Assembly: GCA_947494825.1 (NCBI GenBank)
Contig: CANLWN010000007.1
Location: forward strand, 62,001 to 126,000
Direction: 5' to 3'
Source: an uncultured Flavobacteriaceae bacterium
GTDB lineage: Bacteria > Bacteroidota > Bacteroidia > Flavobacteriales > Flavobacteriaceae
DNA length: 64,000 nucleotides
Part shown: in pieces, positions 16,813 through 23,948 of the stretch
Layout: the number at the start of each line of letters is the position of its first letter
How positions within the stretch are numbered: position 1 is the first letter of the stretch
Notes under the pieces: generated by a model
Told to the model about the DNA's origin: nothing
Databases searched by the model: none
Seen by the model: the letters and a program-made list of their open reading frames with translations, nothing else
Translations under genes and position numbers: made by a program

Positions 16813-17919
16813 GTGGATATTATTTTTATTCTGTCCGTAATTTGTATTACCCTATTTGGATTGTTGGGCATTTTTTTGACCCTGTCCAAAAAGGGCAACA
16901 CCCCTGTGAATAGGCTTTTGGGTGTTTTCTTTTTACTATGGGCCCTCGATTTTTTGGATGGTTCCCTGCTGTTGAACGGGTTTTACCTACAACATCCCAA
17001 TTGGGCTTTGTGGACAGAAGCCTCGATTTTTCTGTACGGCCCCTTACTATATCTGTATACCGCGCATTCGGTAGGTGCAAGGACCAAGTTCAAATGGATA
17101 GACCTTTTTCACCTTGTCCCTTTTTTAGTAGGGTTCATTGCAATGCTTCTAATCTATCATGTACAGCCCAGGGAAATTAAGCTCAATACCCTGACATCAA
17201 TCGTAAATTTTGAGCAACTTTGGGGATCCTACATAGTGTTCGCTCTGCTCTATGCGCATTTCCTGTACTATATACATCTTTCCAAAAACTTGGTGCGCAG
17301 CGCTACAAGAAACCTAAAACAGTACTATTCCTACCACATCCTATCCTGGTTAAATAGGCTGCTCAATGCATTGATTGTGGTATTGTTAATAGCCATGGTC
17401 AACAGTGTCCTTCAATTGACCGGCTATAGATTTTATTTTGAGATAGGCCTAGTGGTCGTGCTCTTGATAACGGGTATATTTATTGGAGGTATTATTCTAA
17501 AAGCTCTCGATCAGTCTTCTCCCTTGATACAGCAAGATTTGGCCAAAAAATACTCGGGCAGTCTATTGCAATCACAGGAATCGGAGGCTTTAGCCATGAA
17601 AATTACACAAGTACTTGAGAAGGACCAGCTTTTTTTGAATCCTGAACTTACCTTGGAAGATCTGTCCAGTGCTATTGGGTCAACCAGCAGAAAGGTATCC
17701 CAAACAATCAATGAACGTATGGGGAAGAATTTTTTTGATCTCATTAACATGTACCGTATAGAGGCTGCAAAGAAAATCTTCACTGAACGCAAAGATCCCA
17801 AACTCACTGTTTTGGAAGTCATGTACGAGGTTGGTTTCAATTCCAAATCCTCCTTTAATACGCAGTTCAAGAACAGGACCGGGGTAACCCCCTCCGAATT
17901 TTTACGGCTCCAATCCTAA
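16813..17919 (+). CDS. AraC-family regulator with membrane sensor domain
   Basis: 368 residues. Residues 1-230 contain about seven hydrophobic helices without a recognised ligand motif; residues about 270-365 are an AraC-type double helix-turn-helix (LTLEDLSSAIGSTSRKVSQT, and VLEVMYEVGFNSKSSFNTQF followed by GVTPSEFLR). The protein should bind DNA directly from the membrane. The start is GTG 16813, since no ATG precedes the first helix. It is separated from the glycosidase by 193 non-coding bases and from the CPBP protease by 121, so a regulatory link to either is possible but not shown. Confidence 0.85.
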   Translation: MDIIFILSVICITLFGLLGIFLTLSKKGNTPVNRLLGVFFLLWALDFLDGSLLLNGFYLQHPNWALWTEASIFLYGPLLYLYTAHSVGARTKFKWIDLFHLVPFLVGFIAMLLIYHVQPREIKLNTLTSIVNFEQLWGSYIVFALLYAHFLYYIHLSKNLVRSATRNLKQYYSYHILSWLNRLLNALIVVLLIAMVNSVLQLTGYRFYFEIGLVVVLLITGIFIGGIILKALDQSSPLIQQDLAKKYSGSLLQSQESEALAMKITQVLEKDQLFLNPELTLEDLSSAIGSTSRKVSQTINERMGKNFFDLINMYRIEAAKKIFTERKDPKLTVLEVMYEVGFNSKSSFNTQFKNRTGVTPSEFLRLQS

Positions 17920-18040
17920 GGTAGCACTTTCCGCAGGTAAAAAGCGAACCTTATAAAAAGCGTTCGACTTCCTGTAATCGGTCGCACAGCTCCCTATTGT
18001 TTTTGAGATTTGATTCCTAACAATCTTAAAAACAATTATC

Positions 18041-18796
18041 ATGAAAACTGCATTCAACATTAGTCAAGATCAAATTACTTTAAAAAAGCAGCTGTGGTAT
18101 CACTTCTATCCCGGCATTGCAATTCTGATCTTTTATATACTGATCTCCAAATACGTTGTTGATCTGGGGTATCCCGGACTTACAGGGCTTCTGCTGGCAG
18201 AGTTGTTTGTTCTGGCTCCGATCGGGATGTTCCACCTGGGAAGGCACGCCAAACGACTCAATGGTAGCCATAGCCTCAAAAATGTCATTGCCTATACCAA
18301 AAAACTGTCCACAGGGCAATACCTCAAATGGTCTTTGATCGGAATTCTAGGATGTACACTCATCTACGTTCCCCTTTATCCAATTGGCTTGTATTTTAAG
18401 GAAACCATCTTTTATTGGCTGCCTGAATGGTACTTCGATCCGGGTTTTGGGGCTTCCAGCATAGATTTGGTCGCCAAGGTCTTTCTTGCCGGTATCTTTA
18501 TTGATGGAATCGTTGGGCCTGTCGTGGAAGAACTGTTCTTTAGGGGGTATCTGCTTCCCAGAATGGCTTATTTGAAGCAATGGGCCCCGATCGTAAATGG
18601 TACCTTATTTGGTCTCTATCATTTTTGGCAACCCCACAATTATCTAGCGATTATTGGGGTGGGCATTATTCTGAGTTATGTAGTATGGAAAAAGAAAAAT
18701 GTGTATCTGGGGATTATCATTCATTGTACACTTAATGTATTAGGCGCTATCGGTGGCTTTTTGGCCGCTAACGCCGGTGAGGTCCTGGTACGCTAG
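18041..18796 (+). CDS. CPBP-family intramembrane metalloprotease
   Basis: 251 residues with about seven membrane helices. The CPBP (Rce1/Abi-like) motifs are complete: E163-E164-x3-R168 in VEELFFRGYLLP, then FGLYHFWQPHN with the second-motif histidine, and a later IIIHCTLN histidine. Members cleave prenylated or other membrane proteins, or protect bacteriocin producers. It is followed by a terminator hairpin at 18932. The preceding AraC gene is in the same orientation, and co-regulation is possible. Confidence 0.88.
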   Translation: MKTAFNISQDQITLKKQLWYHFYPGIAILIFYILISKYVVDLGYPGLTGLLLAELFVLAPIGMFHLGRHAKRLNGSHSLKNVIAYTKKLSTGQYLKWSLIGILGCTLIYVPLYPIGLYFKETIFYWLPEWYFDPGFGASSIDLVAKVFLAGIFIDGIVGPVVEELFFRGYLLPRMAYLKQWAPIVNGTLFGLYHFWQPHNYLAIIGVGIILSYVVWKKKNVYLGIIIHCTLNVLGAIGGFLAANAGEVLVR

Positions 18797-18878
18797 GTAG
18801 GTTTTGTCGTTCCGGGTCACTGAGCGTTATGCCTTTGCTCAAAAAGCAGTGCTTGGGTCTTTTCTCTCAAAGTATCGG

Positions 18879-19041
18879 GGATTAGCTACGCTTTTCCTGA
18901 ATGGGCTCCCCTTTGCAAATAGGGCCGAAAGAAAAAGGCAACGATTTGCCTTTTTATTGAGGCGCCAGGTGGTGCGGCTGGGAGGTTAGCCTTTTAGAGG
19001 ATTAGCTACGCTTTTCCTGAATGAACTCCCCTTTGCAAATA
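18879..19041. repeat. Pair of 43-bp direct repeats, 120 bp apart
   Basis: The 43-base block from GGATTAGCTACGCTTTTCC to CCCCTTTGCAAATA occurs at 18879-18921 and again at 18999-19041, with only GG changed to AA inside. The start-to-start distance is exactly 120 bases. The segment between carries a terminator hairpin. The duplication borders the broken tRNA-Arg region and may be a scar of the same mobile activity. No gene is seen here. Confidence 0.8.
18932..18955 (+). terminator. Rho-independent terminator
   Basis: A perfect 10-bp stem AAAAAGGCAA (18932-18941) / TTGCCTTTTT (18946-18955) with a 4-base loop, ending in a T-run. It probably ends transcription of the CPBP gene, 136 bases upstream. 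The A-tract on its other side would let it work in both directions. Confidence 0.7.
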
Positions 19042-19070
19042 CAAAACTGGCAAAGCTATCGCTTTACCTT

Positions 19071-19126
19071 TTTTGTTATTTGGAAAAGACCCAAAGCTCT
19101 GCTTCTGTCTTTTCCAAATAACAAAA
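19071..19126. repeat. 20-bp perfect inverted repeat
   Basis: The left arm TTTTGTTATTTGGAAAAGAC (19071-19090) is matched exactly by its complement at 19107-19126, around a 16-base loop. A stem of this length without mismatch is recent or maintained. It lies next to the tRNA-Arg fragment and its terminator, with which it shares four bases. It could be the end of a small palindromic element or a second terminator. Confidence 0.75.
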
Positions 19127-19150
19127 CCTGCAATGAAAATTGCAGGTTTT
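19123..19150 (-). terminator. Terminator hairpin behind tRNA fragment
   Basis: A 12-bp perfect stem, AAAACCTGCAAT (19123-19134) and its complement (19139-19150), with a 4-base loop. It begins 11 bases beyond the 3' end of the tRNA-Arg fragment, as the terminator of the intact tRNA does (13 bases), so it is likely the original terminator of the broken gene. Confidence 0.65.
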
Positions 19151-19160
19151 GTGCTTGTAG

Positions 19161-19228
19161 TGACCCCGGCAGGATTCAAACCTGCAACCCTCAGAGCCGA
19201 AACCTGCCTGCCGGCAGGCAGGTCTGAT
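19161..19228 (-). pseudogene. tRNA-Arg 3' half with palindromic insert
   Basis: Bases 19161-19202 are identical to the 3' 42 bases of the intact tRNA-Arg(UCG) at 19534: discriminator, acceptor 3' strand, T arm, variable loop, anticodon 3' stem and loop. At the 5' edge of the anticodon loop the match is cut by a 20-bp perfect palindrome (19203-19222). The anticodon stem resumes for six bases (TCTGAT on the + strand, 19223-19228) and then sequence similarity stops. The 5' half is missing here; a matching half lies at 19657-19772. The stop codon of the GIY-YIG gene starts at the next base. Confidence 0.85.
19203..19222. repeat. 20-bp palindromic insert element
   Basis: CCTGCCTGCCGGCAGGCAGG is its own reverse complement. 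It interrupts a tRNA-Arg copy exactly between the anticodon stem and loop. A longer version with the same ten-base ends and a 19-base middle (19664-19702) sits at the same place in the other tRNA half. Confidence 0.85.
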
Positions 19229-19477
19229 CTATGGTCCTAAATTAAGCAGGTCCCTCAGAAATTCCCGGCCGGCACCCGATTTGAAATACTTTTCCCTGGC
19301 CCGGGCTTCTTTCCGTGTCCGAAACTCCTCATAATACACCAGCTCCCATGGGCAAAACCCCTTGGTTGACCTGTTCTGGCCCAGATTGTGCTGTTTCATC
19401 CTTTTTTCCAAAGTATCCGTCAGGCCTTTATAAAGCCTGCCATCCTTCCCGCTTTTCAGAACATAGACGTAGTACAT
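19229..19477 (-). CDS. Small GIY-YIG nuclease-domain protein
   Basis: 82 residues starting at ATG 19477 (MYYVYVLKSGKDGRLYKG). The GIY-YIG core is complete: YVYVL and LYKG strands, then a helix with EKRMKQHN, and KEARAREKYFKSGAGREFL with the conserved glutamate. The family includes UvrC and homing nucleases; stand-alone members of about 80 residues have no assigned task. It lies between a tRNA-Arg fragment (its stop touches the fragment) and the intact tRNA-Arg, in the same direction. An in-frame ATG at 19552 would run through the tRNA terminator and is rejected. A role in moving or repairing this tRNA locus is inference. Confidence 0.8.
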   Translation of the reverse strand: MYYVYVLKSGKDGRLYKGLTDTLEKRMKQHNLGQNRSTKGFCPWELVYYEEFRTRKEARAREKYFKSGAGREFLRDLLNLGP

Positions 19478-19491
19478 GGCCCCTGAAAATA

Positions 19492-19521
19492 TAAAAAGGC
19501 CTTGCTTTTGGAAGCAAGACC
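19492..19521 (-). terminator. Terminator of tRNA-Arg
   Basis: Stem GGCCTTGCTT (19498-19507) pairs with AAGCAAGACC (19512-19521) with one G-T pair and a 4-base loop. On the minus strand it is followed by TTTTTAT. It starts 13 bases after the tRNA 3' end and 15 bases before the GIY-YIG start codon, so the nuclease gene would need its own promoter or read-through. Confidence 0.8.
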
Positions 19522-19533
19522 TTCTTGGTTTAG

Positions 19534-19607
19534 TGACCCCGGCAGGATTCAAACCTGCAACCCTCAGAGCCGAAATCTGATGCGCTATTCAGTTGCGCCA
19601 CGGGGCC
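19534..19607 (-). tRNA. tRNA-Arg (anticodon UCG)
   Basis: A full 74-base cloverleaf: acceptor GGCCCCG/CGGGGUC with one G-U, D stem GCGC/GCGC, anticodon stem UCAGA/UCUGA with loop UUUCGGC (anticodon UCG, reading CGA), a five-base variable loop GGGUU, T stem GCAGG/CCUGC with loop UUUGAAU, and discriminator A. CCA is not encoded. This is the only intact copy here; partial copies flank it on both sides. Confidence 0.95.
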
Positions 19608-19656
19608 TTGTCACTATTTTATATTTTATTATACGCTATCAAAAAAATCAGCCCTT

Positions 19657-19772
19657 GCCGAAACCTGCCTGCCGGTTTACCCGCCTTTGGAGGGCAGGCA
19701 GGTCTGATGCGCCCCGACGTCGTCGGGCCCGTATTCAGCGTGTCCGCCTTGGGCGGATTGCGCCACGGGGCC
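19657..19772 (-). pseudogene. tRNA-Arg 5' half with three palindromic inserts
   Basis: On the minus strand this holds the 5' half of the same tRNA-Arg (GGCCCCGTGGCGCAA, CTGAATA, GCGCATCAGA), broken by three inserts. Two are 19 bases long: 19739-19757 (core TCCGCC-TTG-GGCGGA) inside the D loop, and 19713-19731 (core CCCGAC-GTC-GTCGGG) at the D loop/stem border. The third, 39 bases (19664-19702, ends CCTGCCTGCC and GGCAGGCAGG), is at the anticodon stem/loop border and is followed by seven bases, GCCGAAA (+), of the loop. Every insert falls in or at the edge of a loop; none breaks a stem strand. The 3' half is absent here and is found at 19161. Confidence 0.85.
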
Positions 19773-19779
19773 ATTGGTT

Positions 19780-20103
19780 TTAGCGAGCGCAATTTACGCA
19801 AAAAGAACTTTGTGGCGCCAATAAAATTCGCTCTAAAGGGATTTTTGTTGCACATTTTAAGCAAATCCCAAAATTCTTGGTGCCCAACTGCTCCAAATTG
19901 CGTTGCAGGCCCGTTAAACGCTCCTTGGCCTTGCGCAGGGCCGCATCCATAACGCCCTTGTTGTTAATGGCATCCATTCGGGAGACGCGCCCTATGGCAT
20001 TGTCCGGGGCAATGGGCCCCGTCATGCTTTCATAACGCGCTATCCGTTGGGTGGTTTTGGCGATTTCGGATTCAAAAAGCGACCGTATTTTTTCCGTGTC
20101 CAT
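19780..20103 (-). CDS. DksA/TraR-type zinc-finger protein
   Basis: 107 residues: an alpha-helical coiled coil (about 1-75) followed by a C4 zinc finger with C81, C84, C102 and C105 in CLKC ... CVNC. DksA relatives of this size bind the RNA polymerase secondary channel and tune stress transcription with ppGpp. The acidic coiled-coil tip of true DksA (DxxDxA) is not evident, so the action may differ. It is 10 bases downstream of the yqeY-like gene and reads the same way. Confidence 0.75.
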   Translation of the reverse strand: MDTEKIRSLFESEIAKTTQRIARYESMTGPIAPDNAIGRVSRMDAINNKGVMDAALRKAKERLTGLQRNLEQLGTKNFGICLKCATKIPLERILLAPQSSFCVNCAR

Positions 20104-20113
20104 CGCTTAAGGC

Positions 20114-20563
20114 TTAGGCCAACTTACTGCGTACAATAGCCGAAATGGTCTTCCCGTCTGCCTGGCCGGCCAACTCCTTGGACACGATGCCCATGACCTT
20201 GCCCATGTCCTTCATCCCCGAAGCTCCAACGGCGTCGATGGTCTGTACCACCACTTTCTCTATTTCCTCCTCACTGAGCTGTTCAGGTAAAAATTGTTCA
20301 ATGACTGCTGCCTGTGCCAGTTCGGGTGCGGCCAGGTCGTCCCGCCCTTGTTCTTTATAGATGGCGGCACTGTCCTTGCGCTGCTTTACCAATTTCTGCA
20401 CTAGCTTTACCTCTTCTTCTTCGGAAAGGCCTTCTCCCGCACCGCTTTGGGTCAGGGCCAATAAGACGGCCGACTTTATGGCTCGCAGGGATTCCAGGGC
20501 CACGGTATCCTTGGCTTTCATCGCTTGTTTCATTTGCTCCATTACCTGCTGTTGTAAGCTCAT
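20114..20563 (-). CDS. GatB/YqeY-domain protein
   Basis: 149 residues covering the whole YqeY family: MSLQQQVMEQMKQAMKAKDTVALESLRAIKSAVLLAL, QKLVKQRKDSAAIYKEQGRDDLA and LPEQLSEEEIE, with the C-terminal GMKDMGKVMGIVSKEL. This domain occurs at the tail of GatB, where it helps bind tRNA; the stand-alone protein has no settled role. It follows ftsZ in the dcw cluster, separated from it by a terminator. Confidence 0.9.
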   Translation of the reverse strand: MSLQQQVMEQMKQAMKAKDTVALESLRAIKSAVLLALTQSGAGEGLSEEEEVKLVQKLVKQRKDSAAIYKEQGRDDLAAPELAQAAVIEQFLPEQLSEEEIEKVVVQTIDAVGASGMKDMGKVMGIVSKELAGQADGKTISAIVRSKLA

Positions 20564-20590
20564 ATTTCTTTAATTTTGGTAGGTGAAGAT

Positions 20591-20629
20591 AAAAAATAAA
20601 CCCGAAAACAAAATGCATCTCCGGGTTTT
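20591..20629 (-). terminator. Terminator after ftsZ
   Basis: AAACCCG (20598-20604) and CGGGTTT (20622-20628) form a stem around a 17-base loop. On the minus strand it is followed by ATTTTTTAT. It lies between ftsZ (ending at 20652) and the yqeY-like gene, and so ends the dcw transcript. Confidence 0.6.
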
Positions 20630-20651
20630 AAACTTGGTTTAACAATAAAGC

Positions 20652-22577
20652 CTAATCTACATTGTCATGTAGGTATGAGTTATTGGAACGCAACTGTATT
20701 TCGTCATTGCTATCCTCGCTTAAGGTGGTCCTGGAAACTTTCTTCTCCCTCGTATTTTCATCGAGCTCCACGCCTTGTCGCTTATATGCGGGTTCTTTTT
20801 CAATTTCGTCTATATTGCCAAGACTGTTTTGAAATTTATAATTGAAATCCTTTAAGGTTCTTCTGCGTTCATCGGCCCTGTCCTTTAAGATTTCCTCTAT
20901 AGGACTGTTCATAGGATCTATCTTTCCTACCTCGTTACTTTCACTGTCGGTTTCTTTCGGTGCAAGTGTCTTTTTTTCAAAGACCAGTTCGTCCTCCACA
21001 ATTTTGGGATCAAACTCCTCGGCCTTGGATTTGGCGCCGGTTAGCTTGTTCTCCATTTCCATGTAGTCATCCAGGCTGTAGCGCGTCTCCCCTTCTTTGT
21101 TGTATTCCAGTATCGGAATCACCTCTATATGGTCCTGCACGCTCATATCCCGGACCTCATCATCCAAGCTAAAGGTGATTACGTTTTCCTGCTCTTCCTC
21201 CTGATCGGTATCGGTCGCGGACAAGGGCAGGTCAAAGCTCATTGCAAACTGATCCTCGGCCACCTTTTTGGAAGAGACCACCTCGGGATCTACGACCTCA
21301 ATATCGTGAAGCGTATCCTTGGCCTCTATGATGATAAAATCCTCATCTACCTCTTCGGCCACGACCTCCTCATAGAACACATTGAAATTTCTAATGTAGT
21401 TCGTAGTGGGAATCAGGTCGAATTCATACTCTTCCTCCTCTTCCTTAAGTGTATGTTTTATGACAGGTTCAAAAATATCCTCGTCCAATTGATGGACCAC
21501 CGTATCATTGTTTAGATCCTGCTCCGCTTTTTGTTCATCCTCCAGGGTATGGATGATCTTTTTGGTTTCCGTGTTCACAATATCATCCTGTTGGTCCACA
21601 TTGAATCCTGTGGCTATAACGGTTACGGCAATGGCCTCTCCTAAAGTTTCGTCTTCGCCCACTCCCATAATGATATTGGCACCATGACCCGCCTCTATTT
21701 GAATATGGTCGTTGATTTCACCAATCTCGTCTATAGTGATCTCCTGGGAACCGGAAACGATGAGCAAGAGTACGTTTTTGGCCCCATTGATCTTGTTGTC
21801 GTTCAATAATGGAGAATCCAAGGCCTTCATAATGGCTTCATTGGCCCTTGAAGATCCAGAAGCCATTGCAGATCCCATGATGGCCGTGCCGCTGTTGGAC
21901 AGTACCGTTTTGGCGTCGCGAAGGTCAATATTCTGTGTGTAGTGATGGGTAATGACCTCGGCAATACCGCGAGCCGCCGTGGCCAGCACTTCATCCGCTT
22001 TGGAGAAACCGGCCTTAAAACCTAAGTTGCCGTATACCTCCCTGAGTTTATTGTTGTTGATCACGATCAAGGAATCCACGTTACCCCGTAGCTTTTCTAT
22101 TCCTATCTGGGCTTGTTGGCAACGCATCTTCCCCTCAAATTGAAAGGGCATGGTCACAATACCAACGGTCAAAATATCCATTTCTTTGGCCTGTTTGGCG
22201 ATAATAGGCGCCGCTCCAGTACCGGTGCCTCCGCCCATACCTGCAGTAATGAATATCATTTTGGTGGTATGGTCCAACATGCCTTTAATATCCTCCATGC
22301 TCTCGATGGCAGCCTGCTCGCCCACTTCGGGATTGGCCCCGGCGCCGAGCCCTTCGGTCAGGGAAACACCCAATTGTATTTTGTTGGGCACAGAACTGTT
22401 TTGCAAGGCCTGTGAATCTGTATTGCAGATTACAAAATCGACTCCGTTTATTCCTGCCTGGAACATGTGGTTAATAGCGTTGCTTCCGCCACCGCCAACA
22501 CCGATCACCTTTATTACGTTGCTCTGATTCTTAGGTAAATCAAAAGCTATGCTGTCTAATTCCGTGTTCTTGCTCAT
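20652..22577 (-). CDS. ftsZ: Cell division GTPase FtsZ
   Basis: 641 residues. The tubulin-like GTPase core (about 15-325) has VIGVGGGGSNAINHM and the signature GMGGGTGTGAAPIIA. FtsZ polymerises into the division ring. Compared with about 380 residues in E. coli, the extra length is an acidic, low-complexity linker of roughly 270 residues. The C-terminal tail QLRSNNSYLHDNVD is probably the FtsA-binding peptide of this phylum. It is the last gene of the dcw cluster, 45 bases after ftsA. Confidence 0.97.
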   Translation of the reverse strand: MSKNTELDSIAFDLPKNQSNVIKVIGVGGGGSNAINHMFQAGINGVDFVICNTDSQALQNSSVPNKIQLGVSLTEGLGAGANPEVGEQAAIESMEDIKGMLDHTTKMIFITAGMGGGTGTGAAPIIAKQAKEMDILTVGIVTMPFQFEGKMRCQQAQIGIEKLRGNVDSLIVINNNKLREVYGNLGFKAGFSKADEVLATAARGIAEVITHHYTQNIDLRDAKTVLSNSGTAIMGSAMASGSSRANEAIMKALDSPLLNDNKINGAKNVLLLIVSGSQEITIDEIGEINDHIQIEAGHGANIIMGVGEDETLGEAIAVTVIATGFNVDQQDDIVNTETKKIIHTLEDEQKAEQDLNNDTVVHQLDEDIFEPVIKHTLKEEEEEYEFDLIPTTNYIRNFNVFYEEVVAEEVDEDFIIIEAKDTLHDIEVVDPEVVSSKKVAEDQFAMSFDLPLSATDTDQEEEQENVITFSLDDEVRDMSVQDHIEVIPILEYNKEGETRYSLDDYMEMENKLTGAKSKAEEFDPKIVEDELVFEKKTLAPKETDSESNEVGKIDPMNSPIEEILKDRADERRRTLKDFNYKFQNSLGNIDEIEKEPAYKRQGVELDENTREKKVSRTTLSEDSNDEIQLRSNNSYLHDNVD

Positions 22578-22622
22578 CTTTTTTCTATTACTGGTTTATT
22601 CTATCTATTTATCAGGTCCGCA

Positions 22623-23945
22623 CTATTCTGCGTTGTCCAAGAAATCCTTCAATTTTTCGGACCATTTGTCAAAAACTGATTTTCGTTCTTTTTTTACCGC
22701 GGTTTTGGTAATGCTCTCCCCGTGGCCTTCCAATATGGCTTCTTGCAGGGCTTCCTCCTCTTCCTGGAGTACCTTGCTACGTGCCTCATTCTTGACAGCG
22801 TTCATCAACAGGCCAACAGCGGTAGCGTACAATGGGCTGGCCACCTCGGCATCGGAATCACCGGCCAAATGTTCGTTGGGATATCCAATTCGGGTATCCA
22901 TGCCCGTAATGTACTCCACAAGCTGCTTCAGGTGTTTCAACTGGCTTCCACCACCCGTAAGGACGATGCCCGCAATCAACTTTTTCTTTTGTTCCTCGTG
23001 TCCGTAGTTCTTGATCTCCACATACACCTGTTCCACAATTTCTACCACCCTGGCATGAATAATCTTGGAAAGGTTCTTAAGGGTAATCTCCTTGGGCTCC
23101 CTGCCCCTAAGCCCGGGAATGGAAACAATTTCGTTGTCTCGGTTCTCTCCCGGCCAGGCCGAACCAAATTTCATTTTTAAGAGTTCGGCCTGCTTTTCTA
23201 TAATGGAGCAGCCCTCCTTTATGTCCTCGGTAATGACATTTCCTCCAAAGGGGATTACCGCGGTATGCCTAATGATGCCGTCCTTAAAAATGGCCAGATC
23301 CGTAGTGCCCCCACCTATATCGATCAGCGCTACCCCTGCTTCTTTCTCTTCTTGGCTCAAAACCGCGTCGGAAGATGCCAGGGGCTCCAAAGTGATATTG
23401 CCCAAATCCAGACCGGCACTCTTAATACACCTTCCTATGTTCTTAATAGAGGATACCTGCCCCACCACTACGTGAAAATTGGCCTCCAGCCTACCACCGT
23501 ACATTCCAATAGGCTGTTTTATCTCCGCCTGCCCGTCTACCTTGTATTCTTGTGGCAAAACATGTATAATTTCTTCCCCAGGGAGCATTACCAACTTGTA
23601 TACTTGGTTGCATAACTTGTCCAAGTCCTCTTCATTGATCACCTCCTCAGAATTAACCCGGGTAATGTAATCACTGTGCTGAAGACTTCTAATATGCTGA
23701 CCCGCTATGCCCACCACCACGGAACCTATCTTTAATCCGGAATTGGCCTCGGCCTGTTCCACGGCCTGCTGTATGGACTTGATGGTCTGTGTAATATTGT
23801 TGACCACCCCGCGATGCACGCCCAAGCTTTTGGACCGTCCGATACCCAATACCTCAATTTTACCATATTCGTTCTCCTTCCCAATGATGGCAACGATCTT
23901 GGTGGTTCCAATGTCCAATCCAACTGAATAATTATCCTGTTCCAT
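22623..23945 (-). CDS. ftsA: Cell division protein FtsA
   Basis: 440 residues of the actin-like fold: N-terminal VGLDIGTTKIVAIIGKEN (phosphate 1), a 1C domain around residues 85-165, and the adenosine motif GIVLTGGGSQLKHL. It tethers FtsZ to the membrane through a C-terminal amphipathic helix; here the end (KSVFDKWSEKLKDFLDNAE) fits that role. It lies directly between ftsQ (3 bases) and ftsZ in the usual order. Confidence 0.96.
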   Translation of the reverse strand: MEQDNYSVGLDIGTTKIVAIIGKENEYGKIEVLGIGRSKSLGVHRGVVNNITQTIKSIQQAVEQAEANSGLKIGSVVVGIAGQHIRSLQHSDYITRVNSEEVINEEDLDKLCNQVYKLVMLPGEEIIHVLPQEYKVDGQAEIKQPIGMYGGRLEANFHVVVGQVSSIKNIGRCIKSAGLDLGNITLEPLASSDAVLSQEEKEAGVALIDIGGGTTDLAIFKDGIIRHTAVIPFGGNVITEDIKEGCSIIEKQAELLKMKFGSAWPGENRDNEIVSIPGLRGREPKEITLKNLSKIIHARVVEIVEQVYVEIKNYGHEEQKKKLIAGIVLTGGGSQLKHLKQLVEYITGMDTRIGYPNEHLAGDSDAEVASPLYATAVGLLMNAVKNEARSKVLQEEEEALQEAILEGHGESITKTAVKKERKSVFDKWSEKLKDFLDNAE

Positions 23946-23948
23946 AAT

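Noticed and set aside
19657-19772. A functional tRNA with introns
   Set aside because: The 3' half (T arm and acceptor strand) is not next to it, and short palindromes do not resemble group I introns. The intact copy nearby can serve the cell.
19021-19783. Short frames with a GRIQTCNPQSRN-type peptide
   Set aside because: They are translations through tRNA-Arg sequence, seen twice because the tRNA is duplicated, and do not encode proteins.
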